64,000 nt of DNA from Gammaproteobacteria bacterium. Lineage in GTDB: Bacteria; Pseudomonadota; Gammaproteobacteria; JAKDMP01. Numbering within the stretch: position 1 is the first letter of the stretch; the number at the start of each line of letters is the position of its first letter. Location: assembly GCA_027018875.1 (NCBI GenBank), contig JALUYA010000017.1:16935-80934 (forward strand), written 5' to 3'. Below the pieces are notes generated by a model that made no database searches, was not told the origin of the DNA, and worked only from the letters and a program-made list of their open reading frames with translations. Shown piece by piece: positions 31,104 through 40,707 of the stretch. Made by a program: the position numbers and the translations under genes.

Positions 31104-31213
31104 GGGAGACCCTCCCTCTCATAAAGTCGAAAGCATAACCCATCTGGAACTTGGACTTGCTCTGAACCCTCCGCTTGCGGCAAAATACCCTGGTTATTAT
31201 TGATCTATCAACC

Positions 31214-31432
31214 ATGGCTAAAGAAGAAAGCATCCAAATGGAAGGCAAGGTTACCGAAACCCTGCCTAATACCAGGTTTCGGGTTGAACTGGAAAATGGC
31301 CATGTCGTCACTGCCCATATTTCCGGGCGAATGCGCAAACACTACATTCGCATCCTGACGGGCGATAAGGTCACGGTCGAGCTAACCCCATACGACCTCA
31401 GTAAGGGTCGGATCGTCTTTCGCGGGCGCTGA
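31214..31432 (+). CDS. infA: Translation initiation factor IF-1
   Basis: [72 protein letters not shown]. Confidence 0.97.
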   Translation: MAKEESIQMEGKVTETLPNTRFRVELENGHVVTAHISGRMRKHYIRILTGDKVTVELTPYDLSKGRIVFRGR

Positions 31433-31688
31433 TCCCGGCCACGGATCCAGTGAATCTGCAACCAGGCATCCTCTCATCCCCAGACGCCTGCCAAGCTTAG
31501 GCAAGCATAGCGAGCAGGGCAGAGGAGAGTCGAGATGTTCCTGGTTTTGAGGCGCATAGCGGGCCTGCAAAACGAGGAACCGGAGATATTCCGCCCGCTA
31601 TCACGCCCATGCGGCAGGTTGCTCCCCGGTCCGGCAGGCACCCTGGCTCGAAGACCCGATCCGGACCGGAATCCGGCTACTGCAAGAA

Positions 31689-32996
31689 TCAGCCGGAAAC
31701 TTTATCCGCGGTGGGGTTTTCGAGGCTGAATTCGCCGCTGTCGTAATCGTAGGCAAACAGTTCGGCATAACGCCCCCAGGCAACGATCACCTCCAGAACC
31801 CGCTCGGCCTCCTCGTCCGACAACGATTCGTTGAGCGCGGCGAGAAATTGCTCTTCATTGACCCGGTGATCCTCCTCGGCACAGATGGTTTTATAGATAT
31901 GCCGGACTATCGGAACCCGGTCGAGCACCGCATGGCGGAACAGCGGCTTACGTTCGAGAATATCGGCTTTAAGAAACGCCTTGCCGGCCTCCGAAAGCCG
32001 GATCCTGCCATCGCCGGTGTGCGCAAATCCGAGTAATTCCAGCGCTTCGACCAGGGGGAAAATTTCATCAATCTCCATTTCCAGCTCATCGGCCAATTCG
32101 GACAGTTCCAACTCATCGCTGGAAGATTCTTCACTAACCACATCCAGCACGCCCAGCATTTGCTGCACATTGGCACTGGGTAAGCGGGCGCCGATCTCCA
32201 GCGTGGCCGTGGCCAAGGGGACCACTGCGGGTTCGCTGGGGCGGGTTATGGCGTCATAGACCCGGCCGACGAAGGCGCGAAAGGCATCGGAGTTCCGGTT
32301 GCGAGGATGCGGCAGGCGCACCGGCAGCTTCACCTTGATACGCCCGGGGTCACTACCGAGGATCACCAGGCGATCGACTAAAAGCAGGGACTCCTCGATA
32401 TTGTGCGATACCATGAGAATGGCCCGGGTGGGAATCTTGCGCTCCCGCCATAAATCCAGCAAATCGTCTCTCAGGGTTTCCGCCGTCGGGACATCCAGCG
32501 CGGAGAACGGCTCGTCCATGAGCAGAACGTCCGGGCGTACCACCAAGGCCCGGGCAAAGCCGACCCGTTGCCGCATACCGCCGGAGAGCTCTTTCGGATA
32601 GGCGGATTCGAACCCGTCCAGTCCGATCATGTCAATGGCTTCTAAGGCCCGGCGCCGCTGCTCGGCCACCGGGACACCTTGCGCCTCGAGGCCCAGGCGT
32701 ACATTTTCGAGCACATCAAGCCAGGGGAACAGGGCAAAATCCTGAAACACCATGCTGATTCCAGGTGCCGAGCCTCGCACCGGCCGGCCACGGTAGAGCA
32801 CCTCACCGGCAGTAGGCGCGATCAGTCCGGCGATGATACGTAGAATCGTAGATTTTCCCGACCCGGACTTGCCGAGCAGGGCGACAATCTCGCCCTCATG
32901 CAACTCGAGATTGATATCGTCCAGAATAACGATGGGTTGTTCCTCCGGACCGGAAAATTCCTTGCGTACATGCTTTAATTCAACCAGTTCCGACAT
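31689..32996 (-). CDS. NitT/TauT-type ABC transporter ATP-binding protein with C-terminal AAA-associated domain
   Basis: Walker A GKSGSGKSTILRIIAGL, LSGGMRQRVGFARAL, LLMDEPFSALD; long C-terminal extension with helical domain. Confidence 0.9.
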   Translation of the reverse strand: MSELVELKHVRKEFSGPEEQPIVILDDINLELHEGEIVALLGKSGSGKSTILRIIAGLIAPTAGEVLYRGRPVRGSAPGISMVFQDFALFPWLDVLENVRLGLEAQGVPVAEQRRRALEAIDMIGLDGFESAYPKELSGGMRQRVGFARALVVRPDVLLMDEPFSALDVPTAETLRDDLLDLWRERKIPTRAILMVSHNIEESLLLVDRLVILGSDPGRIKVKLPVRLPHPRNRNSDAFRAFVGRVYDAITRPSEPAVVPLATATLEIGARLPSANVQQMLGVLDVVSEESSSDELELSELADELEMEIDEIFPLVEALELLGFAHTGDGRIRLSEAGKAFLKADILERKPLFRHAVLDRVPIVRHIYKTICAEEDHRVNEEQFLAALNESLSDEEAERVLEVIVAWGRYAELFAYDYDSGEFSLENPTADKVSG

Positions 32997-33005
32997 GAGT
33001 TCTCC

Positions 33006-34802
33006 TCAACTTCCTTCCTCGGTGCGGGCGGCGGAATAGCGGTACAGCGGCCGCCAGAGAATCCGGTTCATCACGACCACATACAGGCTCATCACGGCAA
33101 TCCCCAACACCACCCTGGGCAGATTGCCGACCGTGGTCTGCTCGGCGATATAAGAACCCACCCCACTCGCCGTCAGTGTACGCCCACCCCAAGAGACGAT
33201 CTCCGCCACCACACTGGCGTTCCAGGCGCCGCCCGCAGCGGTCAGTGCGCCGGTCACGAAGGCCGGTAACACGGCCGGAAGGTACAGCCGCCGCCACAGG
33301 CGCCAACCCCTAAGACCCATATTGCGAGCGGCCTCGCGCAAGTCATTGGAAATGGAGCTGGCCCCGGAAATCACATTGAACAGTATGTACCATTGGGTGC
33401 CGAGCACCATCAGGGGGGAAAGCCAAATCTGGGTGTTGAGGCCATAGCGGACAATCACATATACCGCGATGGGAAACAGCAGATTGGCTGGAAAGGCGGA
33501 CAGGAACAGGACGATGGGACGAGCGCGGTGAGTAAGCCGGGAATCGAGACCGATCCGGATGCCGACCGGCAACCAGATAAGGCTGGCAAGTAAAGTCATC
33601 ACCAACACCCGCAGCAAGGTATAGAACCCGAGAAGAAATACCCGCCCGATTTCAAAAAACCCGACACTGGAGAAAACATAACGCCCAATAAAAATGATGG
33701 TGACCGCCCCAATCAGTGCCAACAGGCCCACCCAGACTGCATCGCCCAGGCGCGGTGACATCCGCACCACCCGTTTGACCCGTATGGACTTCAACCGCGG
33801 CTGCGGCCGCGGCAGATGGAAGCGTCGTATCCGGGGCGCGATGACCTCATTGATCACCCGCCCAATGCGCCGAGGTAAGCGACTCCGACGAATCAGGTCA
33901 AGCATCCATGACCGCGGTTCCTCATCTCCGGCCGTAGTCTCGGAACGAAACTTGTCGGCCCAGGCTATCAGCGGGCGGAAAACGAGCTGGTCATACAGCA
34001 TCAGGGCGACAAACATGGCAAAAATCGCCCACCCGATCGCCCTAAGGTTACGCTGGGCAATCGCCTCGGCAATGTACGAGCCAACCCCCGGAAGCAGAAC
34101 CTGGTGCCCCGACACCGTGATTGCTTCGGAAGCGACTACAAAAAACCATCCTCCCGATACCGACATCATGGTGTTCCACACCAGCCCCGGTATTGCGTAG
34201 GGCAATTCCAGCTTGGTGAACCGTTGCCACCGAGAAAGGCCAAATACCCTGGCCGCCTGCGTCAATGGTTTCGGCAACCGTTTGAGTGAATGGTAATAAC
34301 TGAAGGTCATATTCCATGCCTGGGAGGTGAAAATGGCAAACACCGCTGCCATCTCAAGCCCGAATTGCTGGTTTGGCATGCGGCTGACCACCCACACGAC
34401 GATAATCGATAAAAATCCCAGAATGGGAACCGATTGCAAAATGTCGAGCAACGGAACCATTACCCGTTCGGCACGCCGACTCTTGGCGGCAAGCCCGCCA
34501 TACATAAAAGTGAACAGAAGGGAAAAACCGAGTGCAACCAGCATCCTGAGTGTAGTTTTCAGTGTATACAGCGGCAGATAGATTGGCGAAAGAGAAATAC
34601 TTTCGCCCCGAGGCACGGATATCGTTATCGGCACGTGCCCGCTCGCCCAAGCAAAAACAAACAACACCCCCAGCACCAACGGCAGGAGGATCAGATCCCA
34701 GCGATTGAACCACTCCCCGACGACAAATGGCCGTTCGGCAGGATGATCGGCCACGGCATTCTCCTGAATCAGCCCCAGGGACCGGTAGATGAATGGAAAC
34801 AA
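33006..34802 (-). CDS. ABC transporter permease, two fused BPD-transp domains
   Basis: 598 aa with two similar permease halves; EAA-like loops AARVFGLSRWQRFTKLELPYAIPGLVWN and AARNMGLRGWRLWRRLYLPAVLPAFVTG. Confidence 0.9.
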   Translation of the reverse strand: MFPFIYRSLGLIQENAVADHPAERPFVVGEWFNRWDLILLPLVLGVLFVFAWASGHVPITISVPRGESISLSPIYLPLYTLKTTLRMLVALGFSLLFTFMYGGLAAKSRRAERVMVPLLDILQSVPILGFLSIIVVWVVSRMPNQQFGLEMAAVFAIFTSQAWNMTFSYYHSLKRLPKPLTQAARVFGLSRWQRFTKLELPYAIPGLVWNTMMSVSGGWFFVVASEAITVSGHQVLLPGVGSYIAEAIAQRNLRAIGWAIFAMFVALMLYDQLVFRPLIAWADKFRSETTAGDEEPRSWMLDLIRRSRLPRRIGRVINEVIAPRIRRFHLPRPQPRLKSIRVKRVVRMSPRLGDAVWVGLLALIGAVTIIFIGRYVFSSVGFFEIGRVFLLGFYTLLRVLVMTLLASLIWLPVGIRIGLDSRLTHRARPIVLFLSAFPANLLFPIAVYVIVRYGLNTQIWLSPLMVLGTQWYILFNVISGASSISNDLREAARNMGLRGWRLWRRLYLPAVLPAFVTGALTAAGGAWNASVVAEIVSWGGRTLTASGVGSYIAEQTTVGNLPRVVLGIAVMSLYVVVMNRILWRPLYRYSAARTEEGS

Positions 34803-35223
34803 AGGGTTTCCCGTGCAAAATTATACCGGAACCCAGCGGCTGTGCCCACTTGAAAGGAGATCCCAGACAGTAATCTCTTCTTTGCGCGAGAAAAAGAGAT
34901 GAAAACGGGGATTAGCGCGATGAGCCACAACAAGGTGCATCGGTTGCGGATAACCCGGGCGGTAGTGGATAAGCGGCTGCGCTAAGGCAGGACCGCCAGA
35001 CGGCTGGGGCTGAGCATGGGATCAAACACCCGGGTCGCCACTGCCAGGACCAAGGCACCCAGATCCGGCATCACGGCATCGCGGACGGCGGTGCCATGTC
35101 CCGGCCATTCCAGTCGGCATCCATACCTCACTCAGCAGCAGACCAGGGGGAGTATATGCCCTGGTGCCGGCGGGTGTGGACGCGAAGGGGCGCTATACTT
35201 GATTTTTATCATACTGAATCAGG

Positions 35224-36447
35224 ATGACTTCACTCGAGGGCCTTCGTGTCCTGGATCTCTCCCGGGTACTGGCCGGCCCCTGGTGCACCCAGCTCCTGGC
35301 AGACTTGGGCGCCGAGGTAATCAAGATCGAGCAACCCGGGCGCGGCGACGACACCCGCCGTTGGGGGCCACCCTATCTCGGCGGAACCGATGCGCAAGAT
35401 TCCAGCCCCGCCGCCTACTATCTCGCCACAAACCGCGGCAAACGTTCCGTCGCCATCGATTTCTCCCGCCCCGAAGGTGCTCGCCTGGTAGCAAGCCTCG
35501 CCGGACATAGCGATATCCTGGTCGAAAACTTTCGTCCCGGCACGTTGGCTCGCTATGGACTGGACGCTGCACGCCTCGGCACCCGTTACCCGAAGCTGAT
35601 CTATTGTTCGATCAGCGGTTTCGGGCAAGACGGCCCCTATGCCGAACGCCCCGGCTATGACCTGCTCATCCAGGCGATGGGCGGGCTGATGAGCCTCACG
35701 GGGGCCGCGGATGGAGAACCCGTGAAAGTCGGCGTCGCCGTCGCCGACATCCTTACCGGGCTCTATGCTTCAAGCGCCATCCTTGCCGCGCTGCATCAGC
35801 GTCAACGAAGCGGCCGGGGGCAATATCTCGATCTCTCCCTGTTCGACGTCCAAGTGGCCACGCTGGCCAACCAGGCGATGAACTACCTGGTCGGCGGCGC
35901 GGTTCCCGAACGCATGGGCAGCGCCCACCCGAATATCGTGCCCTACCAGTCCTTCCCCACCGCGGACGACCACATCGTACTCGCCGTCGGCAACGACGAA
36001 CAATTCCGCCGCCTGGCCGAGCTTCTCGGCCGCAAGGAGTTGGCCGCCGACCCGCGTTACCAAACCAACGCTGCACGGGTCCATCATCGCGACTTGCTGG
36101 TTCCCACCCTGACCGAGGCGCTTGCCACCCGCCCGGCTCGTGAGTGGCTCAGCGCCTGCGCCAAGGCGGGTATCCCCGCCGGGCCCGTCAACTCGCTGGA
36201 GCAGGTCTTCGCCGACCCCCAGATTCGCTCACGCGGCCTGGTGGATGAGGTATCCCATCCCGCACTGGGGCGGCTCCCGCGGATCGGGGCACCGTTGCGG
36301 ATCAATGGCAGTCCCGTGGTGAACCCGCTGCCGCCCCCATTGCTCGGTGAACACACCGCCACGGTACTCCACGACTGGCTGGGGCTCGGCGCCGAAACCA
36401 TCGAGGCGCTTTGCGCCAACGGCACCGTCGCCGAAGCCCGGCGCTGA
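35224..36447 (+). CDS. CaiB/BaiF family (class III) CoA-transferase
   Basis: LEGLRVLDLSRVLAGPWCTQLLADLGAEVIKIEQPGRGDDTRRWGPP; LYCSISGFGQDGPYAERPGYDLLIQAMGGLM-type motif. Confidence 0.94.
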   Translation: MTSLEGLRVLDLSRVLAGPWCTQLLADLGAEVIKIEQPGRGDDTRRWGPPYLGGTDAQDSSPAAYYLATNRGKRSVAIDFSRPEGARLVASLAGHSDILVENFRPGTLARYGLDAARLGTRYPKLIYCSISGFGQDGPYAERPGYDLLIQAMGGLMSLTGAADGEPVKVGVAVADILTGLYASSAILAALHQRQRSGRGQYLDLSLFDVQVATLANQAMNYLVGGAVPERMGSAHPNIVPYQSFPTADDHIVLAVGNDEQFRRLAELLGRKELAADPRYQTNAARVHHRDLLVPTLTEALATRPAREWLSACAKAGIPAGPVNSLEQVFADPQIRSRGLVDEVSHPALGRLPRIGAPLRINGSPVVNPLPPPLLGEHTATVLHDWLGLGAETIEALCANGTVAEARR

Positions 36448-36683
36448 GGCGTCCCCTTCCTACTTGCCACCGTATGGACCCATCCGCCTTGGGGCCGATC
36501 CCCCAGCCGGATCTACAACGCAGATAGAAAACCCAGGATACAGTCCGAGAATTTTCCGAAATTCCTTACGGGTTACCGCCCCGAATAGATAAAATCGGGG
36601 TGCCGCCGCCGAAGACTCGATGATACTGCACGCATCGTTAGTTCGTTTAGACTGAAGCGACACACGATCTCCAGGAGGACTCC

Positions 36684-37352
36684 ATGGGTAAGCCCCAATT
36701 CGTACCGCTATCCGCTTACCGGGAATACCCGTTACCCGAAATGCTGGAACGCGCGCGGAATTTTCAAGAGGTAATGGAACGGCGCCGCAGCGTGCGTCAG
36801 TTCTCGGACCGTCCCGTACCGCGTAAACTGATCGAACGCTGCATCGCAACGGCCGTGACCGCGCCCAGCGGCGCCAACATGCAGCCGTGGCATTTCGTGG
36901 CGGTTGCCGATCCGACTCTCAAACGGCGCATCCGTACCACGGCAGAAGCCGAGGAGCAGGAATTTTACGCGCATCGCGCCTCGCCCGAATGGCTGGAAGC
37001 GCTGGCACCGCTCGGCACCGATGCGCACAAGCCCTTCCTGGAGATTGCCCCATGGCTGATTGCCGTATTCGTGCAGAAATATGGAAAACTGCTCGATGGA
37101 CACAAAGTCAAGCACTACTATCCCACCGAATCCGTGGGCCTGGCCACGGGCATGCTGATTACGGCACTGCATTATGCGGGACTCGCGACGTTGACACATA
37201 CACCGAGTCCGATGGGCTTTCTTAATGAGATCCTCCATCGGCCGGCCAACGAGCGCCCGTTCCTGCTGCTGGTGGCGGGTTACCCGGCACCGGAGGCACA
37301 AATACCCAAGATTTTCCGCAAGCCGCTCGATGAGGTAGTGGATTTCATCTGA
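36684..37352 (+). CDS. Nitroreductase-family protein (iodotyrosine deiodinase/BluB-like subgroup)
   Basis: [72 protein letters not shown]. Confidence 0.85.
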   Translation: MGKPQFVPLSAYREYPLPEMLERARNFQEVMERRRSVRQFSDRPVPRKLIERCIATAVTAPSGANMQPWHFVAVADPTLKRRIRTTAEAEEQEFYAHRASPEWLEALAPLGTDAHKPFLEIAPWLIAVFVQKYGKLLDGHKVKHYYPTESVGLATGMLITALHYAGLATLTHTPSPMGFLNEILHRPANERPFLLLVAGYPAPEAQIPKIFRKPLDEVVDFI

Positions 37353-37534
37353 TGGCCAACGAATGAAGACAATACCCATGAATCCACGCTGCGGGCGGTA
37401 TCACGCCGGCCGGCTGCCCCGCGATACCATCTTCGAGGCCCCAACATTCCCACAACTTCGACCCGAAGGACTTCTTGCAAACCAATTCCGTAGCGCTGCG
37501 GGCAGCCATACAATTACCCGACGGGGTAACCTTG

Positions 37535-37583
37535 GGGAACGGGCGCCCGGCACTGCGCGAACGTCCCCGGGCGCCGGGTTCCC
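37535..37583. repeat. Strong intergenic inverted repeat / hairpin
   Basis: GGGAAC-g-GGCGCCCGG (37535-37550) pairs with CCGGGCGCC-gg-GTTCCC (37567-37583), 15 bp of pairing around a 16-nt loop. Confidence 0.7.
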
Positions 37584-37670
37584 GGTGATGACGGTGCCGC
37601 TCGCCTCTTTCGCTCCGGCAAGACCAGGTGCAACGTCCGGAAACGGCGGCAAGGCGCGGCGCGTCCCATT

Positions 37671-38846
37671 ATGACCCGGCATCCCCCCCCTCCCGCCGCC
37701 CTCGTCGTCACCCGCAACCTCCCGCCGCTCGTCGGCGGCATGGAGCGGCTCGTTTGGCATATCGTGGACGCGCTGCGCGCGGACTACCGCGTCCACGTCA
37801 TCGGCCCGGCGGGTTGCGCCCGGCATCTCCCACTGAAGGTCACCGCCACCGGCATACCCGCACGACCGCTGTGGTGGTTTCTGGCCCGCGCCAAATGGGC
37901 GACGATCGGGCGGGCGTTGCAACTGCGCCCCGGCCTCGTGTTCGCCGGAAGCGGGCTGACCGCGCCCTTCGCCTGGCTTGCCGCGCGCCTGGTCGGCGCG
38001 CATTGCGTTGTCTACCTCCACGGCCTCGACATCGAGGCCGAGCACCCGTTGTATCGACGGCTCTGGCGACCCTTCCTGCGCCGTTGCGACCGGGTGTTCG
38101 TCAATAGCCGCTTCAGCCGCGGCCTGGCCGTGAAAATCGGCATCGACCCCGCCCGGATCGCCATCCTGCCCCCGGGGGTCGAGCCGCCCGATCTCACCGA
38201 TGCCGAAACCCGCCGTCGCGATTTCCGAGCCAAACACCGACTCGACGATGCCCCGCTCATGCTCTACGTGGGGCGCATCACCGCGCGCAAGGGACTGTCC
38301 GCATTCGTACGCGGCATTCTGCCCGCCGTCCTGTCGCGCCTACCGAATGCGAAGCTCGTCGTCATCGGCGACGAACCCACCCAGGCTCTCAAGCATCGCA
38401 GCGGGGAAAAGCGGCGCGTTTTCGACTCCCTGCAAGAAAACCGGCTCGGGAATCGGGTCCTGTTCCTCGACCACGTCGGCGACTCCGAACTCTCCGCCGC
38501 CTACTTCGCCGCCGACCTGCTCCTCTTCCCCGTGCAAGAGCTGCCCGGCGATCACGAAGGCTTCGGCATGGTCGCCATCGAGGCCGCCGCCCACGGCCTA
38601 CCCACCGTCGCCTTCGCCGCCGGCGGCGTGCCCGATGCCGTGGCCAACGGCCGATCGGGGCGGCTCATCGCGCCCGGCGACAACCGTGCCTTCGCCGAAG
38701 CCGTTATCGAGTGCCTGGGCCGCGATAACGCCGAAAAACGCCTTGCCGCCCGACGGGCCCGACAATTCGCAGAAAATTTCTCCTGGACGCATTTCAACGA
38801 CCGTTTCCGGACGGCGCTGGCCAGGCATGAATCTCACCCGAGATGA
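37671..38846 (+). CDS. Glycosyltransferase family 4
   Basis: NLPPLVGGMERLVWHI; LMLYVGRITARKGLSAF; EGFGMVAIEAAAHGLPTVAFAAGGVPDAV. Confidence 0.9.
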   Translation: MTRHPPPPAALVVTRNLPPLVGGMERLVWHIVDALRADYRVHVIGPAGCARHLPLKVTATGIPARPLWWFLARAKWATIGRALQLRPGLVFAGSGLTAPFAWLAARLVGAHCVVYLHGLDIEAEHPLYRRLWRPFLRRCDRVFVNSRFSRGLAVKIGIDPARIAILPPGVEPPDLTDAETRRRDFRAKHRLDDAPLMLYVGRITARKGLSAFVRGILPAVLSRLPNAKLVVIGDEPTQALKHRSGEKRRVFDSLQENRLGNRVLFLDHVGDSELSAAYFAADLLLFPVQELPGDHEGFGMVAIEAAAHGLPTVAFAAGGVPDAVANGRSGRLIAPGDNRAFAEAVIECLGRDNAEKRLAARRARQFAENFSWTHFNDRFRTALARHESHPR

Positions 38847-39856
38847 GAGAAACAGGAATGCCGGCCGGAAAAAGAGCAAAGGCCCCGCCCGCACGACCCC
38901 CGGCTCGATCTTCCGCCGGCTTTGCGCAGGACATGGGAACGCTCGCCTGCATCATCGTCACTTATGATCCCGATCTGCACATTCTCAAGCGCCTGCTGGA
39001 AGCTCTTCCGAAAGATGCGGCCGTGGTGCTGGTCGATAACGCCTCTGCCGGCGACCTTCCCGGAGAGCTTGGCGCGCTCACCACGGCACGCCGGCGCACC
39101 CGCCTGCTCGTCAACGATCGCAACCTGGGCCTCGCCGCCGCGATCAACCGGGGCGTGCGGGAAGCGCGACATATCTGGCCTGAAACCCATCTCGCACTGT
39201 TCCTGGATCAGGACAGCGAACCGGAGCCGGGTAGTCTCGAAGCGTTGATGAACGGCTTCGCGCGCCTCGAAGGCGCCGATCCGCCCGCAGGCTGCGTCGG
39301 TCCTTCGCTGGTGGACGCCGCCACGGGCCTGCGCCACGGATTTCATCAACATACCCGCTGGCGCTGGATGCGCGCGTACCCCGAACAAGGCGACACCCGG
39401 CCGGTGCCCTGCGCCAATCTCAACGGCAGCGGCACCCTGGTTCCGATCGCCCTGTTCCTGGAACTCGGCGGCTTGGAAGAGGCCCTGTTCATCGACCACG
39501 TGGACACGGAATGGGCGTTCCGTGTCCAGGCCGCGGGCTACGGCCTTTACGGCATCGCGCAGGCACGGTTCCTGCACCGCATGGGCGAGGGCACCCGGCG
39601 CATCTGGCTGTTCGGATGGCGCCTGTGGCCCATGCGCTCGCCCAAGCGCCATTATTATCTGTTTCGCAACGCCGTCCTCCTCATGCGCCGTGATTACGTT
39701 CCGCGCGTCTGGAAAAACTGGGCGATCATCAAGTTGCTGCTGACCGCGGGCGTTCACGCCTTCATCGACCCCCGGCGCAAGACTCAACTGCGCTGCATGC
39801 TGAGCGGCTTGCGGGACGGACTGAAAAACCCGGGGAAGCGGAAACCCTCCGCATGA
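38843..39856 (+). CDS. Glycosyltransferase family 2 (rhamnosyltransferase-like)
   Basis: ACIIVTYDPDLHILKRLLEAL, VDNASAGD, NDRNLGLAAAINRGVREA, FLDQDSEPEPGSL, IDHVDTEWAFRVQAAGYGLYG. Confidence 0.87.
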   Translation: MRETGMPAGKRAKAPPARPPARSSAGFAQDMGTLACIIVTYDPDLHILKRLLEALPKDAAVVLVDNASAGDLPGELGALTTARRRTRLLVNDRNLGLAAAINRGVREARHIWPETHLALFLDQDSEPEPGSLEALMNGFARLEGADPPAGCVGPSLVDAATGLRHGFHQHTRWRWMRAYPEQGDTRPVPCANLNGSGTLVPIALFLELGGLEEALFIDHVDTEWAFRVQAAGYGLYGIAQARFLHRMGEGTRRIWLFGWRLWPMRSPKRHYYLFRNAVLLMRRDYVPRVWKNWAIIKLLLTAGVHAFIDPRRKTQLRCMLSGLRDGLKNPGKRKPSA

Positions 39857-40707
39857 CCTCGCACCCGCCTATAATCGGCCTCACACTGAACTACCGTGAC
39901 GCCTCCCGCACGCTCACCTGCGTTCGCTCCCTGCTCGACGAAGGCGCGGCCCATGTGCTCGTCTGGGACAATTCCGGAGACGGCGGCGCATCCGCCGACG
40001 CCTTGTCCGAGAGCCTGAATCAGGACTCCAGAGTCGGCATCGAACGCAGTCCCGCCAATCTCGGCTTCGCCGCCGGCGTCAACCGGGGCATGGAGCGGAT
40101 CGCCCGGCGCTTCGGCACAAGCTGGGTGCTGCTCATCAACAACGACGCCCGCCTGCTTCACGGTGCCATTGAAGCACTCGCCGGCGCCCTGACCCGGCAC
40201 GAGCGGGCGGTCATCGCCTATCCAGACATTGACCATGCCGGCCACGTCATCGGCACAGTCCACTACCAGCGCCACGCCGGCCTGCTAACCCATAAGCCAT
40301 TACCCGGCAGTTTTACCTATGCCAGCGGCTGCTGCCTGCTGATCGCGCCGGAACGGACCGGTCCGGCATTGTTCGACGAGGATTTCTTCATGTATGGCGA
40401 AGACTGGATGTTGGGATGGAAACTGGGCGAACGAAAAATGGAACACGTGTCACAAGTACTGGTATTTCACGAAGGCAGCGCCGGCAGCGGACTGGGATCG
40501 GAATTCTACGAAACGCACATGGTCGCCGCGCATTGGACGCTGGCGCGCAAACTGGCGCGAACCCCGCGGGATCGCGTGCTTCTGATGACGGCGCGACTAT
40601 TCACCCTCACGATGCGGGCCCTCCTGCGGGCCTTTCGCTATCGGAGCATCGTTCCCTTGCGCGCGCTTCGCGAGGGCTGGCGCATCGCCAGGAGCCGGGG
40701 GCCCTGA
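39853..40707 (+). CDS. Glycosyltransferase family 2
   Basis: LTLNYRDASRTLTCVRSLL, WDNSGDGGAS, NLGFAAGVNRGMERI, LLINNDARL, DEDFFMYGEDWMLGWKL. Confidence 0.87.
   Translation: MTSHPPIIGLTLNYRDASRTLTCVRSLLDEGAAHVLVWDNSGDGGASADALSESLNQDSRVGIERSPANLGFAAGVNRGMERIARRFGTSWVLLINNDARLLHGAIEALAGALTRHERAVIAYPDIDHAGHVIGTVHYQRHAGLLTHKPLPGSFTYASGCCLLIAPERTGPALFDEDFFMYGEDWMLGWKLGERKMEHVSQVLVFHEGSAGSGLGSEFYETHMVAAHWTLARKLARTPRDRVLLMTARLFTLTMRALLRAFRYRSIVPLRALREGWRIARSRGP

Noticed and set aside
32590-32625. tRNA-like TTCGAACCC segment
   Set aside because: Lies inside the ABC ATPase coding frame and no cloverleaf can be built around it
35016-35510. 164-aa plus-strand ORF upstream of the CaiB gene
   Set aside because: Mostly out-of-frame overlap with the CoA-transferase coding sequence
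37363-37674. 103-aa ORF between nitroreductase and GT4
   Set aside because: Contains the strong hairpin, no recognisable motif, low-complexity translation; not supported as a gene
38834-39787. 317-aa minus-strand ORF
   Set aside because: Antisense shadow of GT2
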